The notes: generated by a model not told the origin, from the letters alone. A DNA stretch of 64,000 nucleotides from DATBLE01 sp963791425 (GCA_963791425.1 CAWBSE010000004.1:806001-870000); one strand, 5' to 3'. Positions 31,856 to 40,462 are shown, counted from the stretch's first letter. Program-made: numbers and translations.

Positions 31856-33639
31856 TTCTCCTTCGCGACCGGCAGCTCGAGCGTGAAGATCGCTCCCTCG
31901 CCGGGGGCGGACACGACCGTCAGCTCGCCGCCGTGCGCCTCCGCGATCGAGCGGGCGATGAAGAGCCCGAGGCCGCTGCCGGGCTTGCCCAGGCCGACGT
32001 TGGCACGGCCGAAGCGCTCGAAGATCAGGCCGTGGTGCTCCCGTGGGATGCCGGGGCCGGTGTCGGTGACCGCGGCCAGCACGCGGCCGTTCTCCGACCA
32101 CGAACGGACGGCGACCTCCTCGCCTGGCCGCGAGTACTTGACCGCGTTCTCGAGCAGGTTCCGCAGCACCTGGCGCAGGCGCTCGCGGTCGCCGTCCACC
32201 GGCGGCACCGCCTCGGCCGCATCCGCGACGACGGAGACGTCCTCCTGGCCGAGCGCGAAGCCGGAGACGGTGTCACGGACGAGCTCGGCCATGTCCACCG
32301 GTGCGAAGGTGTACGAGAAGGTTCCCGCCTCGATCCGCGACGTGTCGAGGACGTCGCCGATCAGGGCCGCCAGCCGGTTCGTCTCGTCGCCGATCAGGGC
32401 GAGGAACGCCGCGCGCTGGTCTTCCGTCAGCTCCTGCCAGCGCACCTCGAGCGTCCGCGCCGCGCCGATCACGGCGGCCATCGGGCTGCGCAGCTCGTGG
32501 GAGACGAGCGAGACGAAATCGGCCCGGAGCGCGCTCAGCCGCCGGAGCTCGGCGACGGTCTCGCGCTCCGCCTCGTAGGCGCGGATGTTCTGGACGCCGT
32601 TGGCGAGCAGGCGTCCGAGGAGCGTGGCCAGCTCGAGCTCGTCGAGCTCGAACGCATCCGGCTCCCGGCGCAGGATCGCGAGCATCCCGATCGTCCGCGC
32701 CCCGAGCAGGATCGGTGCGGCGATCCGCGAGTGCAGGCCGATCTCGGTCAGCGTCACCTCCTCCGGGTACCGGTGGTCACTCATGTCGCGGCGGTAGACG
32801 GTCTCGCCGGTCAGCAGCACCTCGTCGACGAGGGCACCGGGCGGGAGCCCTTCGCCGGGGCGCAGCACCTCGTCGTGCAGGTGACCCGCGGTCGCCATCA
32901 CGACGATCTGCTCGTGCTCGTGGAGGATGATCGCCGTCCGGTCGAACGGGATCAGCGTGCGCAGCTCCGTGATGAATGCGCCGAAGGCCTCGTTCACCTC
33001 GAGCGACGAGCCGAGCGCGCGGGCGCAGCGGTTCGCCGCGTTGAGGACGTGCGCGCGGCGGCCGAGCTCGTCGCGGAGGTCCTCGGCCTCGGACGCGCGG
33101 TCGTGGGCGATCGCCGCCTCGGCCCGCAGCCGCTCCACCAGCCAGCCGACGATCAGCGCGATCATCACCTCGATCCCGATCTGGACTGCGACGTTCTCCC
33201 AGCGGAAGCGCTGGTGGAAGTGGTCGTCGCGCAACCACTCGAAGCCGGTGAGCACGGGGACGCTCGCCGCGGCCAGCCACAAGCCGCCCCGGATGCCGTA
33301 CCGGAAGGCAGCCTCGATCAGCACGAGGATCATCACCTCCCGGATCGGTGTGGTCGGCTCGAAGTGCAGCGCGAGGATGAACGACGAGACGACCGCGAAG
33401 TCGAAGACGAGGGCGGCCAGACCGAGTCGCTCGAGCACCGGCGGGCTCAGATCCTTCCGGGCCAGGACGAACAGCGTGATCGCCCCCACCGCCAGGACCG
33501 CGGTGGTCGCCCAGATCCACACGCCCTCCCCCGTCGAGTACGGCCCGGCGACGAGCGACTGGAAGATCGCGAACGGGATCGCGCCGAGCCGCACCCAGGC
33601 GAGCCAGCGCTCGGCGTGGACGCGCTGCTCGTGACTCAT
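31852..33639 (-). CDS. Membrane-bound GAF-domain sensor histidine kinase
   Basis: Protein of 595 residues. Five to six N-terminal membrane helices (residues about 15-175) are followed by a coiled linker, a GAF domain (about 210-350, including ILHEHEQIVVMATAGHL) and the kinase core. The core has phosphorylated His in FVSLVSHELRSPMAAVIGA, N box QVLRNLLENAVKYS, G1 DTGPGIP and G2 GSGLGLFIARSIAEAHGG. No response regulator is adjacent. The start overlaps the queG stop by four bases. It converges with pafBC. Confidence 0.93.
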   Translation of the reverse strand: MSHEQRVHAERWLAWVRLGAIPFAIFQSLVAGPYSTGEGVWIWATTAVLAVGAITLFVLARKDLSPPVLERLGLAALVFDFAVVSSFILALHFEPTTPIREVMILVLIEAAFRYGIRGGLWLAAASVPVLTGFEWLRDDHFHQRFRWENVAVQIGIEVMIALIVGWLVERLRAEAAIAHDRASEAEDLRDELGRRAHVLNAANRCARALGSSLEVNEAFGAFITELRTLIPFDRTAIILHEHEQIVVMATAGHLHDEVLRPGEGLPPGALVDEVLLTGETVYRRDMSDHRYPEEVTLTEIGLHSRIAAPILLGARTIGMLAILRREPDAFELDELELATLLGRLLANGVQNIRAYEAERETVAELRRLSALRADFVSLVSHELRSPMAAVIGAARTLEVRWQELTEDQRAAFLALIGDETNRLAALIGDVLDTSRIEAGTFSYTFAPVDMAELVRDTVSGFALGQEDVSVVADAAEAVPPVDGDRERLRQVLRNLLENAVKYSRPGEEVAVRSWSENGRVLAAVTDTGPGIPREHHGLIFERFGRANVGLGKPGSGLGLFIARSIAEAHGGELTVVSAPGEGAIFTLELPVAKEN

Positions 33640-34640
33640 GCGCCGGCCCCTCGGGCCGCCAGGCGGGCGAGTGCCCACTCCGCGTGCTCACGGAGGAGGT
33701 CGTCGTCGCCGGTTGCGTACGGCTCGGCCAGGCAGGCATCTTCGGCCGCGCCCGTGTTGCCGAGCGCGACGAGCGCGTTGCGCCGCAGGTAGCGGGCATC
33801 GTTGCGCGGGACGTAGAGGCGGTCGTACTGCGCAGCCAGGTCGGCCGCGCCTGTCTGCAGCCACTCGGCGAGCGAGACGGTCGGCTCGCCGCGCGGGGGC
33901 TCGCCGCTTCGCCGCTTCTCGACGCCGCGGTTCCACGGGCAGACGTCCTGGCAGATGTCGCAGCCGTAGACCATGTCGCCGAGCGGCTCGCGGTATTCCT
34001 CCGGGATCGCGGCCGGGGCCTGCGTCCAGTACGAGAGGCAGCGGTTGGCGTCGAGCGTTCCCGGGTCGTCGAGGGCGCCGGTGGGGCACGCGTCGATGCA
34101 GAGCCGACAGTCGCCGCAATCGAGCTCGAGCGGCGGGCTCGGGTCGATCTCGACGTCCGTGACGAGCGTGCCGAGCACGACCCAGGATCCATGACGGCGG
34201 GTGATCACCATCGTGTTCTTCCCGTAAAAGCCAACTCCGGCACGTGCCGCCCCCTCACGGTCGACGTGCTGGTTCGCGTCGACGAGGACGCGGTAGGCGC
34301 CGCCCAGCCGCCGGCCCAGCTCGTCGAGCTTCTCGCGCAGCTCCGCGTACGCGTCGTTCCAGGTGTAGCGCGGAAGGCGACCCTCGCCAGGCCTGGCGCC
34401 TGCCGCCGGCGCGTAGTAGCAGAGCGCCGCCGAGACGACTGTCCGGGCGTCCGGCAACAGCGATTCGGGGTGGCACGAGACCTCGGGCTGCGCCATCGTG
34501 AAGCGCATGTCGGCGAACAGGCCGCGGGCGCGGCGCTCGCGGATCTGCCGCTCCGTGTCCGTGTACGGCGCAGCCGCCGCCGCGCCCACCGCGTCGATCC
34601 CGAGCTCTTCTGCCAGGCGGGCGAGCTCGACTGTCGTCAC
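33636..34640 (-). CDS. queG: Epoxyqueuosine reductase
   Basis: Cobalamin- and iron-sulfur-dependent enzyme that makes queuosine in tRNA, the last step after QueA. The protein has 334 residues. Two four-Cys clusters are complete: CGDCRLCIDACPTGAL and the second site YGCDICQDVCPWN. The C-terminus holds HEAT-like repeats (YLRRNALVALGNTG, LLREHAEWALARL). GTG at 34640 overlaps the upstream lipoprotein stop (GTGA). With tgt and queA at 13057-15097 this gives the late queuosine pathway, although the genes are about 20 kb apart. Confidence 0.94.
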   Translation of the reverse strand: MTTVELARLAEELGIDAVGAAAAAPYTDTERQIRERRARGLFADMRFTMAQPEVSCHPESLLPDARTVVSAALCYYAPAAGARPGEGRLPRYTWNDAYAELREKLDELGRRLGGAYRVLVDANQHVDREGAARAGVGFYGKNTMVITRRHGSWVVLGTLVTDVEIDPSPPLELDCGDCRLCIDACPTGALDDPGTLDANRCLSYWTQAPAAIPEEYREPLGDMVYGCDICQDVCPWNRGVEKRRSGEPPRGEPTVSLAEWLQTGAADLAAQYDRLYVPRNDARYLRRNALVALGNTGAAEDACLAEPYATGDDDLLREHAEWALARLAARGAGA

Positions 34641-35014
34641 GACGGCATTGTGGCGCACGCGGTCGCGCCCACGCGCCGGGCGTACCCGGCGATCTTGCCC
34701 TCCGCGACGACGAGCTGGATGCGCGGGTCGGGCTCCTTCTTCTTCGGGTCCGCGAGCATCTTGGCCGCGTCCACCGCGGAGCGCTCCGCATTCAGCCAGT
34801 GGCCGACGAGGTCTTTCTCGGCCGGCGGCGGCTTCAGCCCTTGGAGGCCGGCGATACGCGCCTGGTGCGTCTTCGTGGTGCGGCAGACGCTGTTCGCGGC
34901 GGCGGCATAGACGGCGCGGGTCGGAGGTGGCGAGGTGCGGCCGTTCGTGCCGCTGCCGCCGCACGCGGCGAGCATCAGCGCGAGCATGCCGACGATCGCG
35001 ATCTTCACCCCCAC
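34637..35014 (-). CDS. Small lipoprotein
   Basis: Protein of 125 residues starting at GTG 35014. Its hydrophobic signal ends in the lipobox LMLAAC, so the mature protein would start at a lipid-modified Cys followed by GGSGTNG. The mature part is a short helical, Lys/Ala-rich domain with two further Cys (SVCRTTKTH and ATACATM) that could form a disulfide. No family is recognised. A TATAGT box (35021-35026) six bases upstream shares bases with the divergent oxidoreductase promoter. Confidence 0.78.
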   Translation of the reverse strand: MGVKIAIVGMLALMLAACGGSGTNGRTSPPPTRAVYAAAANSVCRTTKTHQARIAGLQGLKPPPAEKDLVGHWLNAERSAVDAAKMLADPKKKEPDPRIQLVVAEGKIAGYARRVGATACATMPS

Positions 35015-35020
35015 GCCCCG

Positions 35021-35030
35021 ACTATACGAT
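35021..35030. promoter_or_regulatory. Overlapping divergent -10 boxes (lipoprotein / oxidoreductase)
   Basis: ACTATACGAT holds a minus-strand TATAGT (35021-35026) six bases from the lipoprotein GTG and a plus-strand TACGAT (35025-35030) six bases from the oxidoreductase GTG. They share the TA at 35025-35026. Only 22 bases separate the two start codons, so both -35 regions must lie inside the opposite genes. Confidence 0.65.
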
Positions 35031-35036
35031 CGCGGG

Positions 35037-36020
35037 GTGAAGGCCATCGTCATCCACGAGGACGGCGGGCCGGATGTCCTCCGGTACGAGGACGTCGCGG
35101 ACGCGGTCGCCGGGCCGGGTGAGGTGCTGATCCGGATGCGTGCGGCGTCGCTGAACCACCTCGACGTCTGGACGCGGAAGGGCATGCCGTCCGTGCCGAA
35201 GCCACGGATCCTCGGCGCCGACGGCTCCGGTGTCGTCGAAGCGCTCGGGGAGGGTGTGAGGGGCCTCGAGCCCGGGCAGCCGGTCGTGATCAACCCGGGG
35301 ATCGAGCACGGCGGCGTGATCCACGTGATCGGCGAGCACACCCAGGGTGTCCACGCCGAGCTGGCGGCGATCCCGGCAACGAACGTCTACCCGTTGCGTG
35401 ACGGGGTCTCCTTCGGGCAGGCGGCGGCGTTCCCGCTCGTCTACGAGACCGCCTACCGGATGCTCGTCACCCGCGCGGCGCTACAGGAGGGCGAGTGGGT
35501 GCTGATCTGGGGCATCGGCGGCGGCGTCGCCACCGCGTCGCTCCGGATCGCGCAGGCGCTCGGGGCGAAGACGGTCGTCACGTCGGGCAGCGACGCGAAG
35601 CTGGCCCAGGCAGCCCAGCTCGGGGCGGACGTCACGGTGAACCACACCGACGGCGACGTCGTCGCGACGGTGAAGGAGGCGACCGGCAAGGGCGTGGACG
35701 TCGTCGTCGAGACCGTCGGCGAGGCGACCTGGAAGCGGACGCTCGACGCGGCGCGACCCGGCGGCCGGGTGGTCGTCTGCGGCGCGACCAGCGGCCCGAA
35801 CCCGCCCGCGGCGCTCCACCGGCTCTGGTGGAAGCAGCTCGACCTGCTCGGCTCGACGATGGGAACGCGCGCCGACTTCGAAGGCGCCTACGACCTCGTC
35901 GCCGCCGGCGCAACGCCGGTGATCGACTCGGTGTTCCCGCTCGCGGAGACGCGTGCCGCGCACGAACGGCTCGAGTCGGGCGAACAGTTCGGAAAGATCG
36001 TGCTCAGCATCCCCGCGTGA
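35037..36020 (+). CDS. Zinc-type or quinone alcohol dehydrogenase-like oxidoreductase (MDR family)
   Basis: Medium-chain dehydrogenase/reductase of 327 residues. The GroES-like N-domain has MRAASLNHLDVWTRKGMP and ILGADGSGVVEALGEGV. The Rossmann domain has VLIWGIGGGVATASLRIAQALGAKTVVTSG. The structural-zinc Cys cluster is absent, which favours the quinone-oxidoreductase side. The substrate is unknown. The GTG start is set by the -10 box. The stop overlaps the next gene (GTGA). Confidence 0.9.
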   Translation: MKAIVIHEDGGPDVLRYEDVADAVAGPGEVLIRMRAASLNHLDVWTRKGMPSVPKPRILGADGSGVVEALGEGVRGLEPGQPVVINPGIEHGGVIHVIGEHTQGVHAELAAIPATNVYPLRDGVSFGQAAAFPLVYETAYRMLVTRAALQEGEWVLIWGIGGGVATASLRIAQALGAKTVVTSGSDAKLAQAAQLGADVTVNHTDGDVVATVKEATGKGVDVVVETVGEATWKRTLDAARPGGRVVVCGATSGPNPPAALHRLWWKQLDLLGSTMGTRADFEGAYDLVAAGATPVIDSVFPLAETRAAHERLESGEQFGKIVLSIPA

Positions 36021-36397
36021 GCGATTTCGACCGTTCGATTCGCTTCCTGCGCGCAACCGACCGGCTGCTCGCAGACCGTGTCGAGACGTTGGCGTGGGGC
36101 GAAGCGCTGCTCACGCCGACTCTCCCGCGCGTCCACGACGGCAACTTCGTCGTGGTCGAGTCCGACGTAGGAGCGGACGAGGTGGCCGCCGAGGCCGACC
36201 GCGTCATGGGCGGGATCGGCCTCCACCACCGGCGGGTGAACCTCGCCGACGACGAGGTCGCAGCACGCCTCGCCCCCGGCCTGGGCGGCCTGGGCTGGGA
36301 AGCGCAGCGGTTTCTGATCATGGCCGTGCGGACAAGGCCTGCCCCGCAGGCGGTGGCAGGGGTGGAGGAAGCCCAGTTCCTGAAGCGCGTCGGCTAG
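36017..36397 (+). CDS. N-terminal fragment of a GNAT-type acetyltransferase-like protein
   Basis: Protein of 126 residues starting at a GTG that overlaps the oxidoreductase stop. The pattern DRVETLAWGEALLTPTLPRVHDGNFVVVE, then GGIGLHHRRVNLADDE and GLGWEAQRFLIMAVR matches, as I recall, the first domain of two-domain actinobacterial GNAT proteins of about 250 residues. The acetyl-CoA-binding half is missing, because the gene stops and runs into the convergent sufT. It may be a natural single-domain form or a truncation. Confidence 0.6.
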   Translation: MSDFDRSIRFLRATDRLLADRVETLAWGEALLTPTLPRVHDGNFVVVESDVGADEVAAEADRVMGGIGLHHRRVNLADDEVAARLAPGLGGLGWEAQRFLIMAVRTRPAPQAVAGVEEAQFLKRVG

Positions 36398-36693
36398 CCG
36401 AAGCCGAGAATGAACTTCGCGTCTTCGGACATGCGGTCGGGCGTCCACGGTGGGTCCCAGATCAGCTCGATCTCGACCTCTTCCACGCCCGGCACCGCCG
36501 CGGCGCAGTTGTGCATGTCCTCCTGGATCATCGGCCCGGCGGGGCAGCCCATCGACGTGAGGCTGTGGGTGAGCTTCACCTTGGAGCCGTCGACCTCGAC
36601 GTCGTACAGCAGGCCGAGCTCGACGATGTCCATCCCGAGCTCCGGGTCCTCGACGCCGTGCAGCGCCTCGATGACCTCTTCCTTCGTCGGCAT
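36394..36693 (-). CDS. SufT/MIP18-family iron-sulfur assembly factor
   Basis: DUF59 protein of 99 residues. The signature EDPELGMDIVELGLLYDV is followed by LTHSLTSMGCPAGPMIQEDM, whose Cys is the conserved functional residue, and by the C-terminal WDPPWTPDRMSEDAK. Members help iron-sulfur cluster maturation (SufT, PaaD-like). A stand-alone gene, not in a suf operon here. TAGACT (36700-36705) lies six bases before the ATG. Confidence 0.93.
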   Translation of the reverse strand: MPTKEEVIEALHGVEDPELGMDIVELGLLYDVEVDGSKVKLTHSLTSMGCPAGPMIQEDMHNCAAAVPGVEEVEIELIWDPPWTPDRMSEDAKFILGFG

Positions 36694-36716
36694 GAATCGA
36701 GTCTAGCGGCGCCCGG

Positions 36717-37691
36717 TCAGTAGCCGAGCAGCCGAACCTCTTCGCGGCGCGCGCGCGCGAAGAAGTGGATGCCGTCGGTGAAGCGCACCCAGTTGCAGCG
36801 GGTGCACATGATCAGCGAGTGGGTGCGGGCGCTGTCGGCCAGGAAGCGGACGCCGCGGAGGAGGTCGCCGTTCGAGACGCCGGTGGCGGCGACGATCACC
36901 TCGCCGGAGACGAGGTCCTCGGTGGTGAAGACCTGCTCGATGTCCTCGATCCCGTGCTCGCGGGCGGCGTCGATCTCGCGGCGAGAGGTCGGCCACAGCT
37001 GCGCCTGGATCTCGCCGCCGAGGCAGCGGAGGGCGCCCGCCGCCAGGACGGCCTGACGGGTGCCGCCGATGCCGATCGAGAGGTGGTCGTTCGTCCCGCG
37101 GATCGCGGCCGAGATCGCAGCCGTCACAGTGCCGTCCTGGATCAGCTTGATCCGGGCGCCGGCGTTGCGAATGTCCTCGATCAGGTCGTGGTGGCGGGGA
37201 CGGTCCAGGACGATCGTCGTCACGTCGCCCGTGTTGCGGCCGAACGCCTCGGCGATCGCGCGCACGTTGTCGCCGACGGGTGCGAGCAGGTCGATCTTCC
37301 CGTGGGCGCGCGGACCGGCCGCGATCGTGCGCACGTACATGTCGGGCAGGCGCAGCATCTTCCCCGGCTCGGCGGCGACGATCATCGAGATCGCACCGTT
37401 GCCTCCGCGGGCGACGACGCCGCGGCCCTCGAGCGGGTCGAGCGCGAGATCGACCTCGGCCCCGCCAGCACCGATCGGCCCCTCGAAGGCCGAGCCCGCC
37501 TCGCCGTCCCCGCCGATCAACACCCGCCCGGTCACCGGCAACTGACCCAGCGCGTCGCGCATGCCGGAGAACGCCGCCTCCTCCGCGTTGTCCTGGTCGG
37601 CCCGGCCGAGCCAGCGCGCGCCGGCGAGCGCAGCCCGTTCGGTCGCCCGGAGGTAGGTGACGCAGAGGCAGAGGTCGGTGCGCTCGCTCAC
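36717..37691 (-). CDS. glpX: Class II fructose-1,6-bisphosphatase
   Basis: Gluconeogenic phosphatase of 324 residues. GlpX motifs are all present: GGDGEAGSAFEGPIGAGG, LALDPLEGRGVVARGGNGAISMIVA, the DRPRHHDLIEDIRNAGARIKLIQDGTV segment, and IGIGGTRQAVLAAGALRCLGGEIQ. It is the last gene of a four-gene run with 2-phosphoglycerate kinase and cyclic 2,3-diphosphoglycerate synthetase, and its start overlaps the kinase stop by four bases. The shared mRNA links hexose-phosphate recycling with triose-phosphate storage. Confidence 0.96.
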   Translation of the reverse strand: MSERTDLCLCVTYLRATERAALAGARWLGRADQDNAEEAAFSGMRDALGQLPVTGRVLIGGDGEAGSAFEGPIGAGGAEVDLALDPLEGRGVVARGGNGAISMIVAAEPGKMLRLPDMYVRTIAAGPRAHGKIDLLAPVGDNVRAIAEAFGRNTGDVTTIVLDRPRHHDLIEDIRNAGARIKLIQDGTVTAAISAAIRGTNDHLSIGIGGTRQAVLAAGALRCLGGEIQAQLWPTSRREIDAAREHGIEDIEQVFTTEDLVSGEVIVAATGVSNGDLLRGVRFLADSARTHSLIMCTRCNWVRFTDGIHFFARARREEVRLLGY

Positions 37692-38437
37692 ACGCGCGCC
37701 AGGCGCTCGGCGCCGCTCAGCACGAGCTCCACGACCGTCTCGATCGAGTGCTCGATGCTGCCGTTCTCGACCACGGGGACGCCGGCCGCCTGCGCCTGGC
37801 CGACGATGAAGTCCTGCAGCAGGCGGATGTCGGCGATCGCGTCGAGGTACTTCTGGACGGGGCGCAGACCGTCCGAGTGGGCGTCGCGCACCCAGAAGTG
37901 CGATTCGTGCAGCTCCTCGTCCTCGATCGCCAGCACGCAGTGGACGACGAGCGCGTCCTCGACCGGCGGGAGCATCCCCGGGACGAGGTGCACGCCCTCG
38001 AGCACCAGCGACCAGCCCTCGGTCAGCGCCCGGTCGATCAGGCCGCGAACCGCGACCAGCACGTTCCGGGTCTGCTCGACGAACCCGTCGACGACGCCGA
38101 GGCCCTCTTCCGCCGGCGGAACCTCGAAGCTCGAGTAGTGGATCGACGGCATGAAGTCGTGCGTCAGGAACGCGCGCATCGTCTGCCGGACGAAGTCGGT
38201 CGAGGTGACCCGGGTGATTCCGAGGCGGTAGGCGACCTCCGTCGCGACGGTGGACTTGCCGGTGCCGGTCGCGCCGCCGATCAGGACGATCAGCGGCCGG
38301 TCGAGCTCGTGCAGCGCCTCGGCGCGCGCGGCCGGGACGCCGGCGGCCACCAGCGCGCGGCCGACCAGGCCCCTGGAGTACGGAAGCCCGTCCGCGCCCC
38401 CGAACGGGAACGGCTCGGCGTGCCGTGGGTCGGTCAT
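37688..38437 (-). CDS. 2-phosphoglycerate kinase
   Basis: P-loop kinase of 249 residues that phosphorylates 2-phosphoglycerate to 2,3-diphosphoglycerate. The N-terminal 45 residues resemble the ATP-cone-like start of this family (LPYSRGLVGRALVAAGV). The P-loop GGATGTGKST is at residues 54-63, followed by TSTDFVRQTMRAFL, SSFEVPP and LVLEGVHLVPGML. These motifs match archaeal and bacterial 2PGK rather than shikimate or adenylate kinases. It sits between cyclic 2,3-diphosphoglycerate synthetase and glpX with four-base overlaps at both ends, which supports the assignment. Confidence 0.9.
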   Translation of the reverse strand: MTDPRHAEPFPFGGADGLPYSRGLVGRALVAAGVPAARAEALHELDRPLIVLIGGATGTGKSTVATEVAYRLGITRVTSTDFVRQTMRAFLTHDFMPSIHYSSFEVPPAEEGLGVVDGFVEQTRNVLVAVRGLIDRALTEGWSLVLEGVHLVPGMLPPVEDALVVHCVLAIEDEELHESHFWVRDAHSDGLRPVQKYLDAIADIRLLQDFIVGQAQAAGVPVVENGSIEHSIETVVELVLSGAERLARV

Positions 38438-39612
38438 CTCAGAGCATTCTCCCGTGCTTCGGCGCCGAGCGCCAGGGCGAGCAGGGCTTCGTCGATTCCG
38501 GGCGCGATCACGTCGTTCGCCGCGAGCACCACGTCGACGCCGTTCGCGGCCGCGCGCTCGGCGACGACATCGATCGCCGCCGCCTTCAACTCGACCACGT
38601 AGACGTCGGCGTCAGCCTGCTCGAGGTCACGGGCCAGCGCCTGCCGGTCGGCCAGGTTCTGGGACGCGAAGACGACTCCGTCGAGATGGTCGAGCCGGGC
38701 CGGTCCCGTCGTGAAGACCGCGGCACGCCGGCCGTCGAGGGGCTCGACCGGGCGCAGGTGGAGGTCGAAGCGCAGCGCCGGGCGGCCCAGTGCCTCGGCG
38801 GCGAGCGCGACGTCGGCGCTCATCGTCAGCACCAGGTCGCTGATCAGCGCGCGGTACGGGTTCAGACCGCTCTCGAGGTCGTGCGCAACGAGGATGCGGG
38901 CGCCGGTCGCGATCGGCGGGATCGCCGCGCCGCTGCCGTCGAAGACGACGACGTCCGGATCGAGCGATGCGGCCAGTGCCGCGCCCTCGACCACGGTCGA
39001 CGTGAACGTCGCGCCGGCAAGCCCGCCGCCGCACCGCCGGCAGCCGACGGTCGGCACGCCGGCGAGCGCCGCAGTCTCGAGATGGTCGGATGCGGCGTGT
39101 CGGCCCGCGCGCGAGAGCGCGAGCAACTCGGCAACGGCGGGGACGGCGTCGACGAACTCCGGCTCGGGCGGGCCTCCGCGGCCCATCGCGACGACGACCA
39201 CTTCGCGGTCGCGCGCCAGCAGCCGCGCGAGGTGACCGGTGACAGCGGTCTTCCCGACGCGCTTGCCGGTGCCGATCACGGAGATCGACGGCAGGTCGAA
39301 CGGCTCGAGCGCCGGTGGGTCGAAGCGGAAGTCGGCCCCGACGTAGGGCACGCCCGCCGCGAGCGCCCGCGACGCCAGCGCCAGCCGCTCGCGCGGCCCG
39401 AGCACCGGCTCGTCGGAGAGGTCGACCACCACGTCGGGCCGGTGCGCCTCGATCGCCTCTTCGAGAGTGGCCTCCAGCGGCAGCCCGTAGTCCTCTCCCC
39501 CGCGGAGCTTCTCGGTGCCGCCGGCGAAGACCGCCGCGACGAACTCGTACTCCAGTTCCGCGAGCGCGTCGCGGACGACGGGGGCGTAGTGCTCCCCGTC
39601 GATCACGGCCAC
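38434..39612 (-). CDS. cpgS: Cyclic 2,3-diphosphoglycerate synthetase
   Basis: ATP-dependent enzyme closing 2,3-diphosphoglycerate into its cyclic form, of 392 residues. Motifs I recall from the methanogen enzyme are all present: N-terminal IDGEHYAPVV, AAVFAGGTEKLR, a P-loop-like ISVIGTGKRVGKTAVTGH (residues 110-127), VVVAMGRGGPPEPE, LSRAGRHAASDHLETAALAG, VGCRRCGGGLAG and FDGSGAAIPP. I start it at GTG 39612, nine bases after the upstream stop; a CTG overlapping that stop would add four residues. Its stop overlaps the 2-phosphoglycerate kinase start. The pathway is best known in thermophilic methanogens. Confidence 0.9.
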   Translation of the reverse strand: MAVIDGEHYAPVVRDALAELEYEFVAAVFAGGTEKLRGGEDYGLPLEATLEEAIEAHRPDVVVDLSDEPVLGPRERLALASRALAAGVPYVGADFRFDPPALEPFDLPSISVIGTGKRVGKTAVTGHLARLLARDREVVVVAMGRGGPPEPEFVDAVPAVAELLALSRAGRHAASDHLETAALAGVPTVGCRRCGGGLAGATFTSTVVEGAALAASLDPDVVVFDGSGAAIPPIATGARILVAHDLESGLNPYRALISDLVLTMSADVALAAEALGRPALRFDLHLRPVEPLDGRRAAVFTTGPARLDHLDGVVFASQNLADRQALARDLEQADADVYVVELKAAAIDVVAERAAANGVDVVLAANDVIAPGIDEALLALALGAEARENALR

Positions 39613-39620
39613 GGCCCGCG

Positions 39621-40421
39621 TCAGCCGCGCGACGAGAGCTCTCCTTCGATCCGCGCGGTGTACTTCTCGAACTCGAGTGTGTCGGTCGAGAACTGGATGA
39701 TCCGCTCCTGCCCGTGGAACGGGTACCGGCGCCACACCGAGACGTGCGCGCCCTCGACCTCGATGATGTTGTAACAGGGCCTGGTGTTGCCCCTGAGGCG
39801 CAGCGACGAGACCGTGCCGGCGTTGAGGATGAACATGTTCTCCAGGCGCCATGCGTACGGGACGTGCTTGTGCCCGGAGAGCACCATCTGCACACCGGCG
39901 CGCTGCAGGCACTCGAGCGTGTCGCCGGCGTCGTAGACGACGTTCCGCTCGCGGCCGGTCCCGGGGACGGGCAGCAGGTGGTGATGGAGAACGAAGATGC
40001 GGAGATCCGAGTCGTCGGCGAACTGCTCTTCGATCCACTTGTAGCGGCCGCGGCCGATCTGGCCGTGGTCGAGGTCGGGCTCGGTCGAATCGACTGCGAC
40101 CACCGTCGTCTTGCCGAGCCGCAGCACCGAACTGCGTTCGCCGAAAAGCTCCTCGAAGTGGATGTAGCCGACGTTGCGCGCGTCGTGATTTCCGGGGATG
40201 ACCACGAACGACTCGCACTGGAGCCGCGCGAGGTACTCCCTGGCCTCGAGGAACTCGGGCTTGAAGCCGAAGGCGGTCAGGTCGCCCGAGCAGATGACGA
40301 GATCGGGGCCGAGATCGTTGATCTCGGAGATCGCGCGCTCCATCAGGTTCCCGACGAAGTGCGGGTCACCGCAGTGGAGATCGGAGATATGGGCGATCGT
40401 CAGCTTGTCCACCGCAGCCAT
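39621..40421 (-). CDS. Calcineurin-like metallophosphoesterase
   Basis: Protein of 266 residues with all five metal-binding motifs: ISDLHCGDP, VICSGDLTAFG, VIPGNHDARN, VLHHHLLPVPG and LSGHKHVPYAW. It is first in the cyclic diphosphoglycerate operon, separated from the synthetase by only nine bases. The role could be turnover of a phosphodiester such as the cyclic product, but this is inference; the family has broad substrates. TAGACT (40428-40433) lies six bases before the ATG, a leaderless start. Confidence 0.92.
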   Translation of the reverse strand: MAAVDKLTIAHISDLHCGDPHFVGNLMERAISEINDLGPDLVICSGDLTAFGFKPEFLEAREYLARLQCESFVVIPGNHDARNVGYIHFEELFGERSSVLRLGKTTVVAVDSTEPDLDHGQIGRGRYKWIEEQFADDSDLRIFVLHHHLLPVPGTGRERNVVYDAGDTLECLQRAGVQMVLSGHKHVPYAWRLENMFILNAGTVSSLRLRGNTRPCYNIIEVEGAHVSVWRRYPFHGQERIIQFSTDTLEFEKYTARIEGELSSRG

Positions 40422-40462
40422 GGCCGAAGTCTAGGCGTCCGGACCCGTGGGTATCCTGACCT

